This document shows, piece by piece, positions 1-5,752 of a DNA stretch of 16,195 nucleotides. Each line of letters starts with the position of its first letter. The first letter of the stretch is position 1. The translations under genes and the position numbers were made by a program. The notes beneath the pieces are model-generated. The model had not been told where the DNA came from, ran no database searches, and was given only the letters and a program-made list of their open reading frames with translations. Source of the stretch: an uncultured Acetobacter sp. (GTDB taxonomy: Bacteria; Pseudomonadota; Alphaproteobacteria; Acetobacterales; Acetobacteraceae); NCBI RefSeq assembly GCF_937875265.1, contig NZ_CALLXM010000011.1, positions 1 to 16,195 on the forward strand, written 5' to 3'.

Positions 1-1924
1 ACTTGCTCAGCCAGTCTTCTTCTTCGTCCTCATGGTGCGCCACGGCGGCATTCCCATGGCTAACCGGTGCTTTCGGGCGCAGGGGGCGCACAACCTTGGT
101 TTCCGGCAGCTCTGGTTCCGGCGTTTCCACATCCCCATAAATGCGGGCCAGCTCATGCTCTGTGATACGCTTTTCGGCCTTTTGAAGATCTTTTGTAGAC
201 CTTTTGAACGCCTTGTAAGCACGTGCATGGCTCTGCGCTGCCTGCTGGTCAGCAAAGCCCGCCTTCTCAACACAGGCAGCTGCCCCCAGATATGTGCCAT
301 CAATCCGATAGACATGCAGGTCATCCTGCAAAGCCTGCGGATCAAACCGCACCACAACAGATGTGCCGCAATGCTGGTGCAGGAACTCCGACCAGTAACG
401 GTTGCCTGCCAGCTCAATCACGCCATCCCGGCGCGCTGCGGTAACACTTTCCGCCGCCATCAGGCACAGCCTGCGCTGCTCCTCCGTTGCCGTGGTGATT
501 TCCCCACGGTTCGCAGCCGCCTGATAGCTTTCCATGAAAACGTCATCAAAGCTCCGCTTACCCTGGCACACATCAGACCGGCGCCCCAGACGGGCATTGT
601 GCTCACGGATACCCTCGGAAACCACTTCCAGAAACACATCCAGAGGCACGGCGGATGATCCATAATTCTCTGGCTTGCTGGTCACGGTGTTGCCCGTATA
701 AGCCCCTGCAAAACGGGGGTGTTTTGCCAGATCACCAGCCAGATCACGCCATGCCCGTTCAATCGGTTTGGAGCGTCCACTGTATGGTGTCGCCCAATGC
801 ACTTCGACCCCCAGCAGTGGCAGAACGCCCATGGGTTCATCATCACGCACCTTGAACCGGTAGCGGTTCTGTACACCGCCTGTCAGCCATTTGGACGCAA
901 AGTTTCGCCCATTATCCAGCCAGCATTTTTTCGGAATGCCGTATTTGGCAACCATGTCACCAAAGGCGAGACGCACACACTCTTTGTTTTCCGACACATC
1001 CACGCGCCAGGACAAAATCTTGCCGCTGTAAATGTCCTGAAAGCCCACTAAAACGGGCCTTACAATCGTCTCCTTTCCGTTTTCGACCCACTTTACAAAC
1101 ACGTCGAACTTATGACCGTCCGCATTCACTGCTTCCAGAGCATGGAACACAGCATGGTCGCGCTTCTGTGCAGGAAACATCACCTTCAAAGCCTGTTCTC
1201 CCTTGCGGCAAAGCGTCAGCAGCTCCGGCGGCAGATTATCCATCCGACGCTTCAGGGTTTTGGAAGAGGGCAGCTTCCATCCGCGTTCTTTTGCCAGGCC
1301 TTCCAACCGGCGCATGCAGGCATTAAACGTCGGAGCTTCCAGCCGCAGATAATCGGCTTTCAGAATGTCCCATGCTTCCGTCGGACACTCCACCTGCTCA
1401 GCCCGCTTGGCATAGTGGGGCGCAAGCCCTGCCAGCCAGTCGCACCGGTTCAGGCCACGCACATCGCGATACCAGCGCATGATGGTGGTAGCCCCCACAC
1501 CTTCCATGCGGGCAATCTGCAAAACTGCAATTTTCTTGCGGCATCCTGCATCCACCAGCATTTCCACCGCCATGACGATGCGGTGCGCCTTCTTCGCCCG
1601 GTCCTTCAGACTGTCAGGGAGCGCATCGTAACGCTGCCAGATATCCTGACGCTCACGCACCTCTAGCTCGTCCGCTACAACAGGCGCTGCGTCCTGGGCT
1701 TTAATGGCCAGAGCTGCACGGGCAGGCAGTGGAAGGACGAATGGCGTGAATTCATATCCTCCGCCTTTGCCAGAACGTTTCCGCCATGACTTTCCCTCGT
1801 TCTCAGGGGCCATCCAGTTTTCAGCATAGCAACGCTCACGCATATTGCGTTCGGTGCCTGGAAGATCTGGAAGCGCCATGCCGGCCAGCTCAGTCAAAGA
1901 GAACCACTGAACACTGCTCAGCAT
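1..1924 (-). CDS. Mu-type DDE transposase (MuA-like), C-terminus cut by window edge
   Basis: Catalyses strand transfer of a transposable phage (replicative transposition and integration). The frame is open from the ATG at 1924 to base 1, about 641 codons with no stop, so only a few C-terminal residues should be missing (Mu MuA is 663 aa). An N-terminal winged-helix-like segment (about residues 5-75, ending LPLPARAALAIK) resembles the MuA enhancer-binding domain. The catalytic core shows the DDE triad in the expected contexts: Asp269 (NADGHKFDVF), Asp337 (CWLDNGRNF) and Glu389 (SKPIERAWRD), nearly the MuA numbering. The C-terminal part is charged, ending in an Asp/Glu run. The start is supported by GGGAGG six bases upstream and by a one-base overlap (TGATG) with the previous gene. 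It is the last gene of the early operon visible here; a MuB-like ATPase would be expected beyond the edge. Confidence 0.93.
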   Translation of the reverse strand, partial: MLSSVQWFSLTELAGMALPDLPGTERNMRERCYAENWMAPENEGKSWRKRSGKGGGYEFTPFVLPLPARAALAIKAQDAAPVVADELEVRERQDIWQRYDALPDSLKDRAKKAHRIVMAVEMLVDAGCRKKIAVLQIARMEGVGATTIMRWYRDVRGLNRCDWLAGLAPHYAKRAEQVECPTEAWDILKADYLRLEAPTFNACMRRLEGLAKERGWKLPSSKTLKRRMDNLPPELLTLCRKGEQALKVMFPAQKRDHAVFHALEAVNADGHKFDVFVKWVENGKETIVRPVLVGFQDIYSGKILSWRVDVSENKECVRLAFGDMVAKYGIPKKCWLDNGRNFASKWLTGGVQNRYRFKVRDDEPMGVLPLLGVEVHWATPYSGRSKPIERAWRDLAGDLAKHPRFAGAYTGNTVTSKPENYGSSAVPLDVFLEVVSEGIREHNARLGRRSDVCQGKRSFDDVFMESYQAAANRGEITTATEEQRRLCLMAAESVTAARRDGVIELAGNRYWSEFLHQHCGTSVVVRFDPQALQDDLHVYRIDGTYLGAAACVEKAGFADQQAAQSHARAYKAFKRSTKDLQKAEKRITEHELARIYGDVETPEPELPETKVVRPLRPKAPVSHGNAAVAHHEDEEEDWLSK

Positions 1925-2379
1925 CAGAACCTCCCACCAAGCTTGCGCCGCAAACCGCTTTCCAGTCTGCTCAGCTGTTTTTTGTGCTCAGCCACAGCGG
2001 CCAGATCAATCAGCGGCAGCAAGCTACGGTCAACCACTGTCCAGCCACGCGGCTCAGCAAGCAGTTCCAGCAGGCGACGATCCTGCGTGGCGCCAATAAG
2101 GGCATCAAAGCGGGGAACGCTGATCTGATGATCTTCCCGCTGGCCGCTGGCATAGGCGTTAAGCATGTTGATGCTGACAGGCCGCTCCAAAATATCGCTC
2201 ATCCGTTCAGCAACCTCGGACCGAGCTTTTCCACACTCATCCAGCGTCACGGAAATTGCCCGCGACAACCGAAATCCAAACGAATTGCCGCGGATCAGGC
2301 GCGGGTCATACCCGGCGCTGACAATAGGAGGCACCCAATCCAGAAGAGAAAGCTGCCTGTCATCAGATTTCCGGCTCAT
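1924..2379 (-). CDS. Small phage early-region protein of unknown function, possibly regulatory
   Basis: A 151-residue soluble protein beginning MSRKSDDRQLSLLDW. The frame is open further upstream, but ATG 2379 is preferred because AAGGAGG lies just before it and it overlaps the stop of the preceding HTH gene by four bases (ATGA). It contains a stretch (about residues 50-110: SEVAERMSDILERPVSINML, then SVPRFDALIGATQDRRLLELL) that resembles phage CII/CP76-like or other small lysogeny regulators, but I cannot name a family with confidence. The C-terminal 40 residues are helical and rich in Leu, Lys and Arg. Its position directly before the transposase gene, translationally coupled on both sides, suggests a role in early gene control or transposition. 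No membrane segment or enzyme motif is visible. Confidence 0.8.
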   Translation of the reverse strand: MSRKSDDRQLSLLDWVPPIVSAGYDPRLIRGNSFGFRLSRAISVTLDECGKARSEVAERMSDILERPVSINMLNAYASGQREDHQISVPRFDALIGATQDRRLLELLAEPRGWTVVDRSLLPLIDLAAVAEHKKQLSRLESGLRRKLGGRF

Positions 2380-2642
2380 GCAGCCTCCTTCACCGCCAAG
2401 GCAGTGCTGCGCAGAGACGCATCCAGAGACAGGATTTCCAGAAAGACATCCTGTCCGCAGTCTAGCGCCCACAGAAGATCAAACAGCATGATGACCTTGA
2501 CCGAACGCTGACCAGTTTCAGCGCGCGCGACAGATACCTTGCAGCGTCCGCTTTCATGCGCCAGCGCCTCAATGGTCATACCGCGCGCCTGACGTTCCCG
2601 CCTGATGATCTTCCCGATCTCAGCAGACAAAGTGTCACTCAT
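2376..2642 (-). CDS. Small XRE-family helix-turn-helix protein
   Basis: 88 residues. Residues about 8-58 form a Cro/C1-type helix-turn-helix (KIIRRERQARGMTIEALAHE, then SGRCKVSVARAETGQRSV). The short hydrophobic C-terminal segment may serve for dimerisation. GGAGG lies seven bases before the ATG, and the start overlaps the ParB-like stop codon by four bases. It is probably a second DNA-binding regulator of the early operon besides the Ner-like protein and the S24 repressor. There is no peptidase domain, so it is not an SOS-cleavable repressor. The target site is unknown. Confidence 0.85.
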   Translation of the reverse strand: MSDTLSAEIGKIIRRERQARGMTIEALAHESGRCKVSVARAETGQRSVKVIMLFDLLWALDCGQDVFLEILSLDASLRSTALAVKEAA

Positions 2643-3469
2643 GCCGCATCCTCCAGATCGAGAGCGGGAGCGAGAAACTCATGGAAGCGCAACTTCGTGG
2701 CCTGATCGGCTTTATTCCAAAGCGCCACCAATTTGTCATAGGTGGTAGGAGGGGCTTTTTTCGGCTGGTTTTTCAGTTGCCGGATGATCTCTGAAATATT
2801 CCTGATCGTCGGCCACTGGTGCACAGCCTCAGCAATTTGCCTCTGCATATCAGGCGTTTCTTTGGCAAGAGCATCCAGTTGCGCACCGCTATCAGCCAGC
2901 CATGTGCTGGAAATTTTCTCACGCACGTCAGGCATAATGTGCTTAAATCGAGAAATAGAGCGATCGATTGTCTGGCGGGACAACCCGAGCTTCTCGGCGG
3001 TTGCTTTACTGAAGGTCGGGATCAAATGCTCAAGCTTGAGCATTTGATCTGACTTCCGATCTCCGCCCGCCTGAACCTCAGGATGCAGCTTCTGATAAAC
3101 GTCCTGCCTGCGGGCGAGAAACGTTGCGCGATCCAACGCATTCAACTCGCGGCGGCAGAGATTTTCGTCAATCTCCAGCAACTCCGCTTCTTCGTCCGTA
3201 ACTTTCTTGATTACGCACCAGGCATTCTCAATCTGCGCCAGTCGCAGCGCCTCAAGGCGATGCCCACCGGCAATCAGCTTGTAGCGTTTCCCAGCTTTCC
3301 GCACTTCAATCGGTGTGCGCTGGCCTTCTTCCTGCATGCTGGCGGCAATCATGCCTGCATAGTCAGAGTCAATCGTCCGCAGGCGTTCGCCAACGTCAAT
3401 CAGCGATACTGGAATAGACGCCTGATCTGGCAGGTTTGCATTCGGGGTCTGCTTGGTTTCCATGTTCAT
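2639..3469 (-). CDS. ParB/Spo0J-like DNA-binding protein of the phage early operon
   Basis: 276 residues. The N-terminal ParB-type domain (about residues 18-110) carries a GGHRLEA motif at 68-74, a variant of the ParB GERRxxA box, and ENLCRREL at 102-109, matching the ParB box with conserved Glu-Asn. A GGDRKSDQ segment (135-142) is followed by a helix-turn-helix (about 153-178: KATAEKLGLSRQTIDRSISR). The C-terminus is helical. There is no ParA partner and no plasmid context, so partitioning is unlikely. Similar proteins occur in early operons of transposable phages of alphaproteobacteria (recalled family knowledge). The start ATG overlaps the preceding stop (ATGA) and follows GAGGTG. The codons for residues 141-150 form a perfect 30-bp palindrome, listed separately, that could be a binding site. 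Confidence 0.88.
   Translation of the reverse strand: MNMETKQTPNANLPDQASIPVSLIDVGERLRTIDSDYAGMIAASMQEEGQRTPIEVRKAGKRYKLIAGGHRLEALRLAQIENAWCVIKKVTDEEAELLEIDENLCRRELNALDRATFLARRQDVYQKLHPEVQAGGDRKSDQMLKLEHLIPTFSKATAEKLGLSRQTIDRSISRFKHIMPDVREKISSTWLADSGAQLDALAKETPDMQRQIAEAVHQWPTIRNISEIIRQLKNQPKKAPPTTYDKLVALWNKADQATKLRFHEFLAPALDLEDAA
3020..3049. repeat. Perfect 30-bp palindrome inside the parB-like gene
   Basis: The left half is GATCAAATGCTCAAG and the right half is its exact reverse complement, with no spacer. It breaks at 3019/3050. It sits in register with the codons, so both strands read the same ten residues, DQMLKLEHLI. This length of perfect symmetry is far from expected by chance in coding DNA. 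It may be a site for a dimeric DNA-binding protein (the ParB-like protein itself is the obvious candidate) or a cruciform-forming element. Confidence 0.9.
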
Positions 3470-3771
3470 GCCGCCACCTCATTTTGACGGTGCGCAGCAC
3501 GCGGCAGCGCAGTAGGAATACGGGCAGCAGTCAACGAAATAGGAGAGCCATCATGATGATACCGCTGCGGCCAGATGTCCTGCGGCTTCCGTTTCAGAGC
3601 CTTCGCAATTTCCCGCTCTATCGGAACCGAGTATCCGTGTGTGGAAATCGTTTTACTCACGGCGCGGCTGTCACGCCCTATCAGAACGGAGAACGCAGCC
3701 AGAGAACCATACATCTTCCGCAGCGCGGCTTTAATGTCCTCTAGGTGCATTCCAATGGGCTTTTGTGCCAT
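3466..3771 (-). CDS. Ner-like (Mu Ner/Nlp family) DNA-binding regulator
   Basis: 101 residues from the ATG at 3771, starting MAQKPIGMHLEDIKAALRK. The frame is open to 3852, but AGGAG nine bases upstream of 3771 decides for the shorter form. The core matches the Ner fold: an amphipathic first helix, then SLAAFSVLIGRDSRAVSKTI, then PIEREIAKALKRKPQDIWPQ, the last closely resembling the Ner signature in which an IAKALG segment leads to an IWPSRY end. In Mu, Ner shuts off early and repressor transcription. As in Mu, this gene is first in the operon leading to the transposase and lies opposite the repressor gene. The C-terminal 25 residues after the Ner core are extra and probably flexible. Confidence 0.88.
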   Translation of the reverse strand: MAQKPIGMHLEDIKAALRKMYGSLAAFSVLIGRDSRAVSKTISTHGYSVPIEREIAKALKRKPQDIWPQRYHHDGSPISLTAARIPTALPRAAHRQNEVAA

Positions 3772-3958
3772 AAAGTGTAGCTCCTGATTCGAGGGCGGCT
3801 GCAACCGCCCTTTTTCTTCAACCCCATTCCAGCGACTTCTTGCCGCTGTCACTTGTCGCGAGGTGTTCCGTGAAACTACTACATGCGAGCTTTACGGCAA
3901 GCGTAAAAAAGCACATCCGAGTTTTTAATTGTGGATATCCTGTGGAAACAATTCGCAA
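3772..3958. promoter_or_regulatory. Divergent early/lysogenic control region
   Basis: 187 bp between the Ner-like operon (leftward) and the repressor gene (rightward). No credible gene lies here. It holds one exact CATCCGAGTTT (3914-3924) and one two-mismatch copy CATGCGAGCTT (3882-3892) in the same orientation. Two more copies lie just inside the repressor gene. By analogy with Mu, this is where the early and repressor promoters and the operators should be. A TTGCCG near 3896-3901 on the minus strand could be a -35 element with the degenerate site in its spacer, but I cannot fix either promoter by eye. Confidence 0.6.
3882..3924 (+). promoter_or_regulatory. Two direct operator-like sites
   Basis: CATGCGAGCTT at 3882-3892 and CATCCGAGTTT at 3914-3924 are 11-mers differing at two positions, with starts 32 bp apart (three helical turns). 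The second is identical to an arm of the inverted repeat at 4009-4037. Together they make a set of four sites over 156 bp that straddles the repressor start, as expected for repressor or Ner operators. Confidence 0.6.
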
Positions 3959-4759
3959 GTGACTGATAAAAAAGAAACATCCGCATTAGAAGCAGCTGCA
4001 GATCCGACCATCCGAGTTTCGGAAAAAAACTCGGATGCGATTGATACGGATATTTTGATTGCTCGGTTGCGAAATGCCATCCAGATGGGGGGAGGCAACA
4101 AGCTCGTTTCCGCCCGATCAGGCGTGCCTCTAGGATCCCTTACAAATTACCTCAAGGGCAGACAAATGCCGCTTTCCACGGCCTTTCGCATCTCTCAAGC
4201 TTGCGGAGTGCCTATGGACTGGCTCGCTGGGGGCGGGGAAATCGCGGAAGATAAGGGAAACAGATCTTCTCTTGCTGTCCCTCTTGTGGCGCGAAGGATA
4301 ACTCAGGCCGTCAATTATAATATTGCCTACGTTGATTACTACAACGTGGCGGCTTCTGCTGGTTACGGATTATGTGCGGACGACGGAGTTAATCCTGAGA
4401 AAGTTGCTATTTCCCTTCATTTTCTTAAGCAAGATCTTGGTCTTGATCCGCAACACGTCATAATGCTGGAGACTAGCGGCGACAGCATGGAACCTACTTT
4501 AAGATCAGGAGACCGTCTCCTAGTGGACACGAGACGTCAGCATATTCTTGATGGGGTCCACGTCTTAGTCGTGAACGGTGGTTTGCTCGTAAAAAGACTA
4601 TCGTCTGAGCCAAGCGGAAAGATATGCATCGCCTCTGATAACCCGCTCTATAAAGAGTTCCTTACAGATTCCTCTCGGTTCCGCTGGGGCGATCCTGATG
4701 GAGATGATGCAATCACGGTAATCGGACGGGTGGCGTACAGACTACAGGCGATGTCATGA
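3959..4759 (+). CDS. Phage repressor, XRE HTH plus S24/LexA-type peptidase
   Basis: 266 residues from a GTG at 3959; a TTG at 3929 in the same frame would add ten residues. The N-terminal helix-turn-helix spans about residues 32-90 (NKLVSARSGVPLGSLTNYLK then FRISQACGVPMDWL). The C-terminal S24 domain has Ser176 (SGDSMEPTL) and Lys212 (LLVKRL), the expected Ser-Lys dyad. An Ala134-Gly135 bond in NVAASAGYG is a typical self-cleavage site. The protein should therefore hold the prophage silent and be inactivated by RecA-stimulated self-cleavage on DNA damage, unlike the classical Mu c protein, which has no peptidase. It diverges from the early operon and overlaps the next gene by four bases. Its first codons contain operator-like repeats, which suggests autoregulation. 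Confidence 0.9.
   Translation: MTDKKETSALEAAADPTIRVSEKNSDAIDTDILIARLRNAIQMGGGNKLVSARSGVPLGSLTNYLKGRQMPLSTAFRISQACGVPMDWLAGGGEIAEDKGNRSSLAVPLVARRITQAVNYNIAYVDYYNVAASAGYGLCADDGVNPEKVAISLHFLKQDLGLDPQHVIMLETSGDSMEPTLRSGDRLLVDTRRQHILDGVHVLVVNGGLLVKRLSSEPSGKICIASDNPLYKEFLTDSSRFRWGDPDGDDAITVIGRVAYRLQAMS
4009..4037. promoter_or_regulatory. Perfect inverted repeat, operator-like, inside the repressor coding sequence
   Basis: The arms CATCCGAGTTT (4009-4019) and AAACTCGGATG (4027-4037) are exact reverse complements separated by 7 bp. The same 11-mer occurs at 3914-3924. It falls in a low-complexity N-terminal extension of the repressor, so the protein sequence there may be constrained mainly by the DNA site. 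Confidence 0.8.
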
Positions 4760-5358
4760 CAAGAGAAGACAATCATTCATCTATGAAACTTATCAGAAGA
4801 GTGCTTCTTATTGTTTTCATACCAATAATTTTTTTAGGCGTAATAGGATTTTTTATAAATTCAGATGATGTTTATTATGATTATGACTTCTCATCCAAAG
4901 AATATAAACATCCAGTTCTGCATGTAGGAAACGTCCCCAAAAATGTAGCACCAATCGCCCAAAAGGCATTTGATGCACTCTTGAATGCTTGTCCTGGATT
5001 AAAAGCAGCCTCTTCCCGAGGAGAAACATGGAGCATGATAGATTTCCCACATGGTTTAGGGGGTAATAGTGAACTAAAAAATGTATCTTTTCTATTTGAA
5101 ACAGATATTGATGATGAAGTGTTTGCGAAATTTCCTAAAGGTTTCCATGACCCACAATGGGGAAACCATATCATGTATCGTATTGATCTTGTAAATCACG
5201 GGGTATGGATGGACTGGCCTACAGATATATGGCTTTGCCACGAATCTTTATTTGGGGAAAAATCAAGAGACGAAGATTTTATAATGGGCTACCAGCGGAC
5301 ATGGCATCAGACCAATATGTTCAAGTCTATCCCTGATATGCCGCAAATGATAATGTGA
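4756..5358 (+). CDS. Membrane-anchored lysogenic accessory (moron-like) protein, unknown function
   Basis: 200 residues. The ATG overlaps the repressor stop by four bases, so translation is probably coupled; there is no strong ribosome site of its own. An alternative in-frame start is Met10 (4783). A hydrophobic helix at about residues 15-34 (VLLIVFIPIIFLGVIGFFIN) follows a basic Arg-Arg, pointing to a single-pass anchor or uncleaved signal with the rest (about 165 residues, acidic and rich in aromatic residues) probably outside the membrane. I recognise no domain. Base composition is strikingly AT-rich compared with both the phage and host genes around it, indicating separate acquisition. 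Co-transcription with the repressor means it should be expressed in the lysogen, which fits superinfection exclusion, phage defence or a host-modifying role (inference only). Confidence 0.82.
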   Translation: MTREDNHSSMKLIRRVLLIVFIPIIFLGVIGFFINSDDVYYDYDFSSKEYKHPVLHVGNVPKNVAPIAQKAFDALLNACPGLKAASSRGETWSMIDFPHGLGGNSELKNVSFLFETDIDDEVFAKFPKGFHDPQWGNHIMYRIDLVNHGVWMDWPTDIWLCHESLFGEKSRDEDFIMGYQRTWHQTNMFKSIPDMPQMIM

Positions 5359-5457
5359 TCCCTTCACAAGCGTGACTTTCGGCTTCTGTTCGGGGCGCTG
5401 ACCACTGTAGCCTTGGGTATGGCTGGATTGATGGCCAAAGGGTTTCAGTGGCTCTAA
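5359..5457 (+). pseudogene. Start-less small hydrophobic reading frame, possible gene remnant
   Basis: Directly after the TGA of the previous gene and in the same frame, 32 codons read SLHKRDFRLLFGALTTVALG then MAGLMAKGFQWL and stop at 5455-5457. This looks like a genuine one-helix membrane peptide (a basic start, a hydrophobic helix, then Lys and Trp). No ATG, GTG or TTG precedes the helix; the first ATG (5419) is inside it and lacks a ribosome site. It is richer in GC than the gene before it. It may be the 3' end of an older phage gene replaced by the AT-rich insert, or a readthrough extension of that gene. Confidence 0.35.
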
Positions 5458-5468
5458 TGCGGTTTTAA

Positions 5469-5488
5469 AAGGGTCTTAAAAGGCCCTT
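5469..5488 (+). terminator. Probable terminator after the lysogenic transcript
   Basis: An eight-base-pair stem, AAGGGTCT pairing with AGGCCCTT (one G-U pair), encloses a TAAA loop and is followed by CTTCTT. It lies 12 bases after the last stop codon of the rightward repressor transcript. The T tract is weak, so efficiency is uncertain. Confidence 0.45.
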
Positions 5489-5519
5489 CTTCAGAATGGA
5501 ACTCTTTGTGGGTAGGGTT

Positions 5520-5529
5520 CCAAATTTGG
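5520..5529. repeat. 10-bp palindrome CCAAATTTGG
   Basis: A short perfect palindrome in the presumed phage end, between the terminator and the inner ATCCC motifs. Its role is unknown and it could be chance. Confidence 0.4.
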
Positions 5530-5638
5530 CGTCCTTTTTGCTGAAATCCCATTTTGGTTCCAGACATCCCCCACCGGCACAATCATAAGGGTATTAATTG
5601 CCCAATTATGCTGACACTAGCGGTTTGCCTCGGGTTTC

Positions 5639-5697
5639 ATCCCATCAAATCCCCGCTGATCCCACATAATCCCGGTTTCCCAGTAGTTCCATTCCCT
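5639..5697 (+). repeat. Helically phased ATCCC repeats
   Basis: ATCCC begins at 5639, 5649, 5659 and 5669, four copies at exactly 10-bp steps, followed by the related TTCCCA at 5677, TTCCA at 5687 and TTCCC at 5692. Earlier copies start at 5546 and 5566. This places recurring contacts on one face of the helix. It is probably a binding array for the phage transposase at the prophage end. Confidence 0.7.
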
Positions 5698-5752
5698 GTG
5701 TCCCCTTACAGCCAGCGTTGCTCAATGCGGCAACCTAATAGCCCACGCCCAT

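Larger units (their letters stand above)
5489..5710. mobile_element. Presumed prophage left end (transposase-binding terminus)
   Basis: There is no credible gene here. On the plus strand the segment ends ...CCCTTACA at 5710, so read from the phage side the terminus is TGTAAGGGG, with the TG dinucleotide usual for Mu-like ends. ATCCC/TTCCC motifs cluster near the end (5639-5697, about 10-bp spacing) and again further in (about 5546-5570), recalling the end-proximal L1 and the more distant L2/L3 sites of Mu attL. The exact boundary is inferred from the TG/CA rule and from the host reading frame that begins just beyond it; it has not been checked against an empty site. Confidence 0.5.

Noticed and set aside
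32..1666. Long plus-strand open frames at 32-658, 719-1051 and 1112-1666.
   Set aside because: They lie opposite the continuous minus-strand transposase with its DDE motifs; their translations show no protein-like features or ribosome sites.
1786..2511. Plus-strand open frame of 241 codons.
   Set aside because: It overlaps three coupled minus-strand genes with good ribosome sites and reads as low-quality Ser/Arg/Gln-rich sequence.
2639..3469. The ParB-like gene as evidence for a plasmid or partition locus.
   Set aside because: No ParA gene adjoins it; it is embedded in a phage early operon next to a MuA-type transposase.
5639..5697. The regular 10-bp repeats as a CRISPR array or plasmid iteron origin.
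   Set aside because: Repeats are only 5-6 bp, with no spacer/repeat structure of CRISPR length; no replication gene is nearby.
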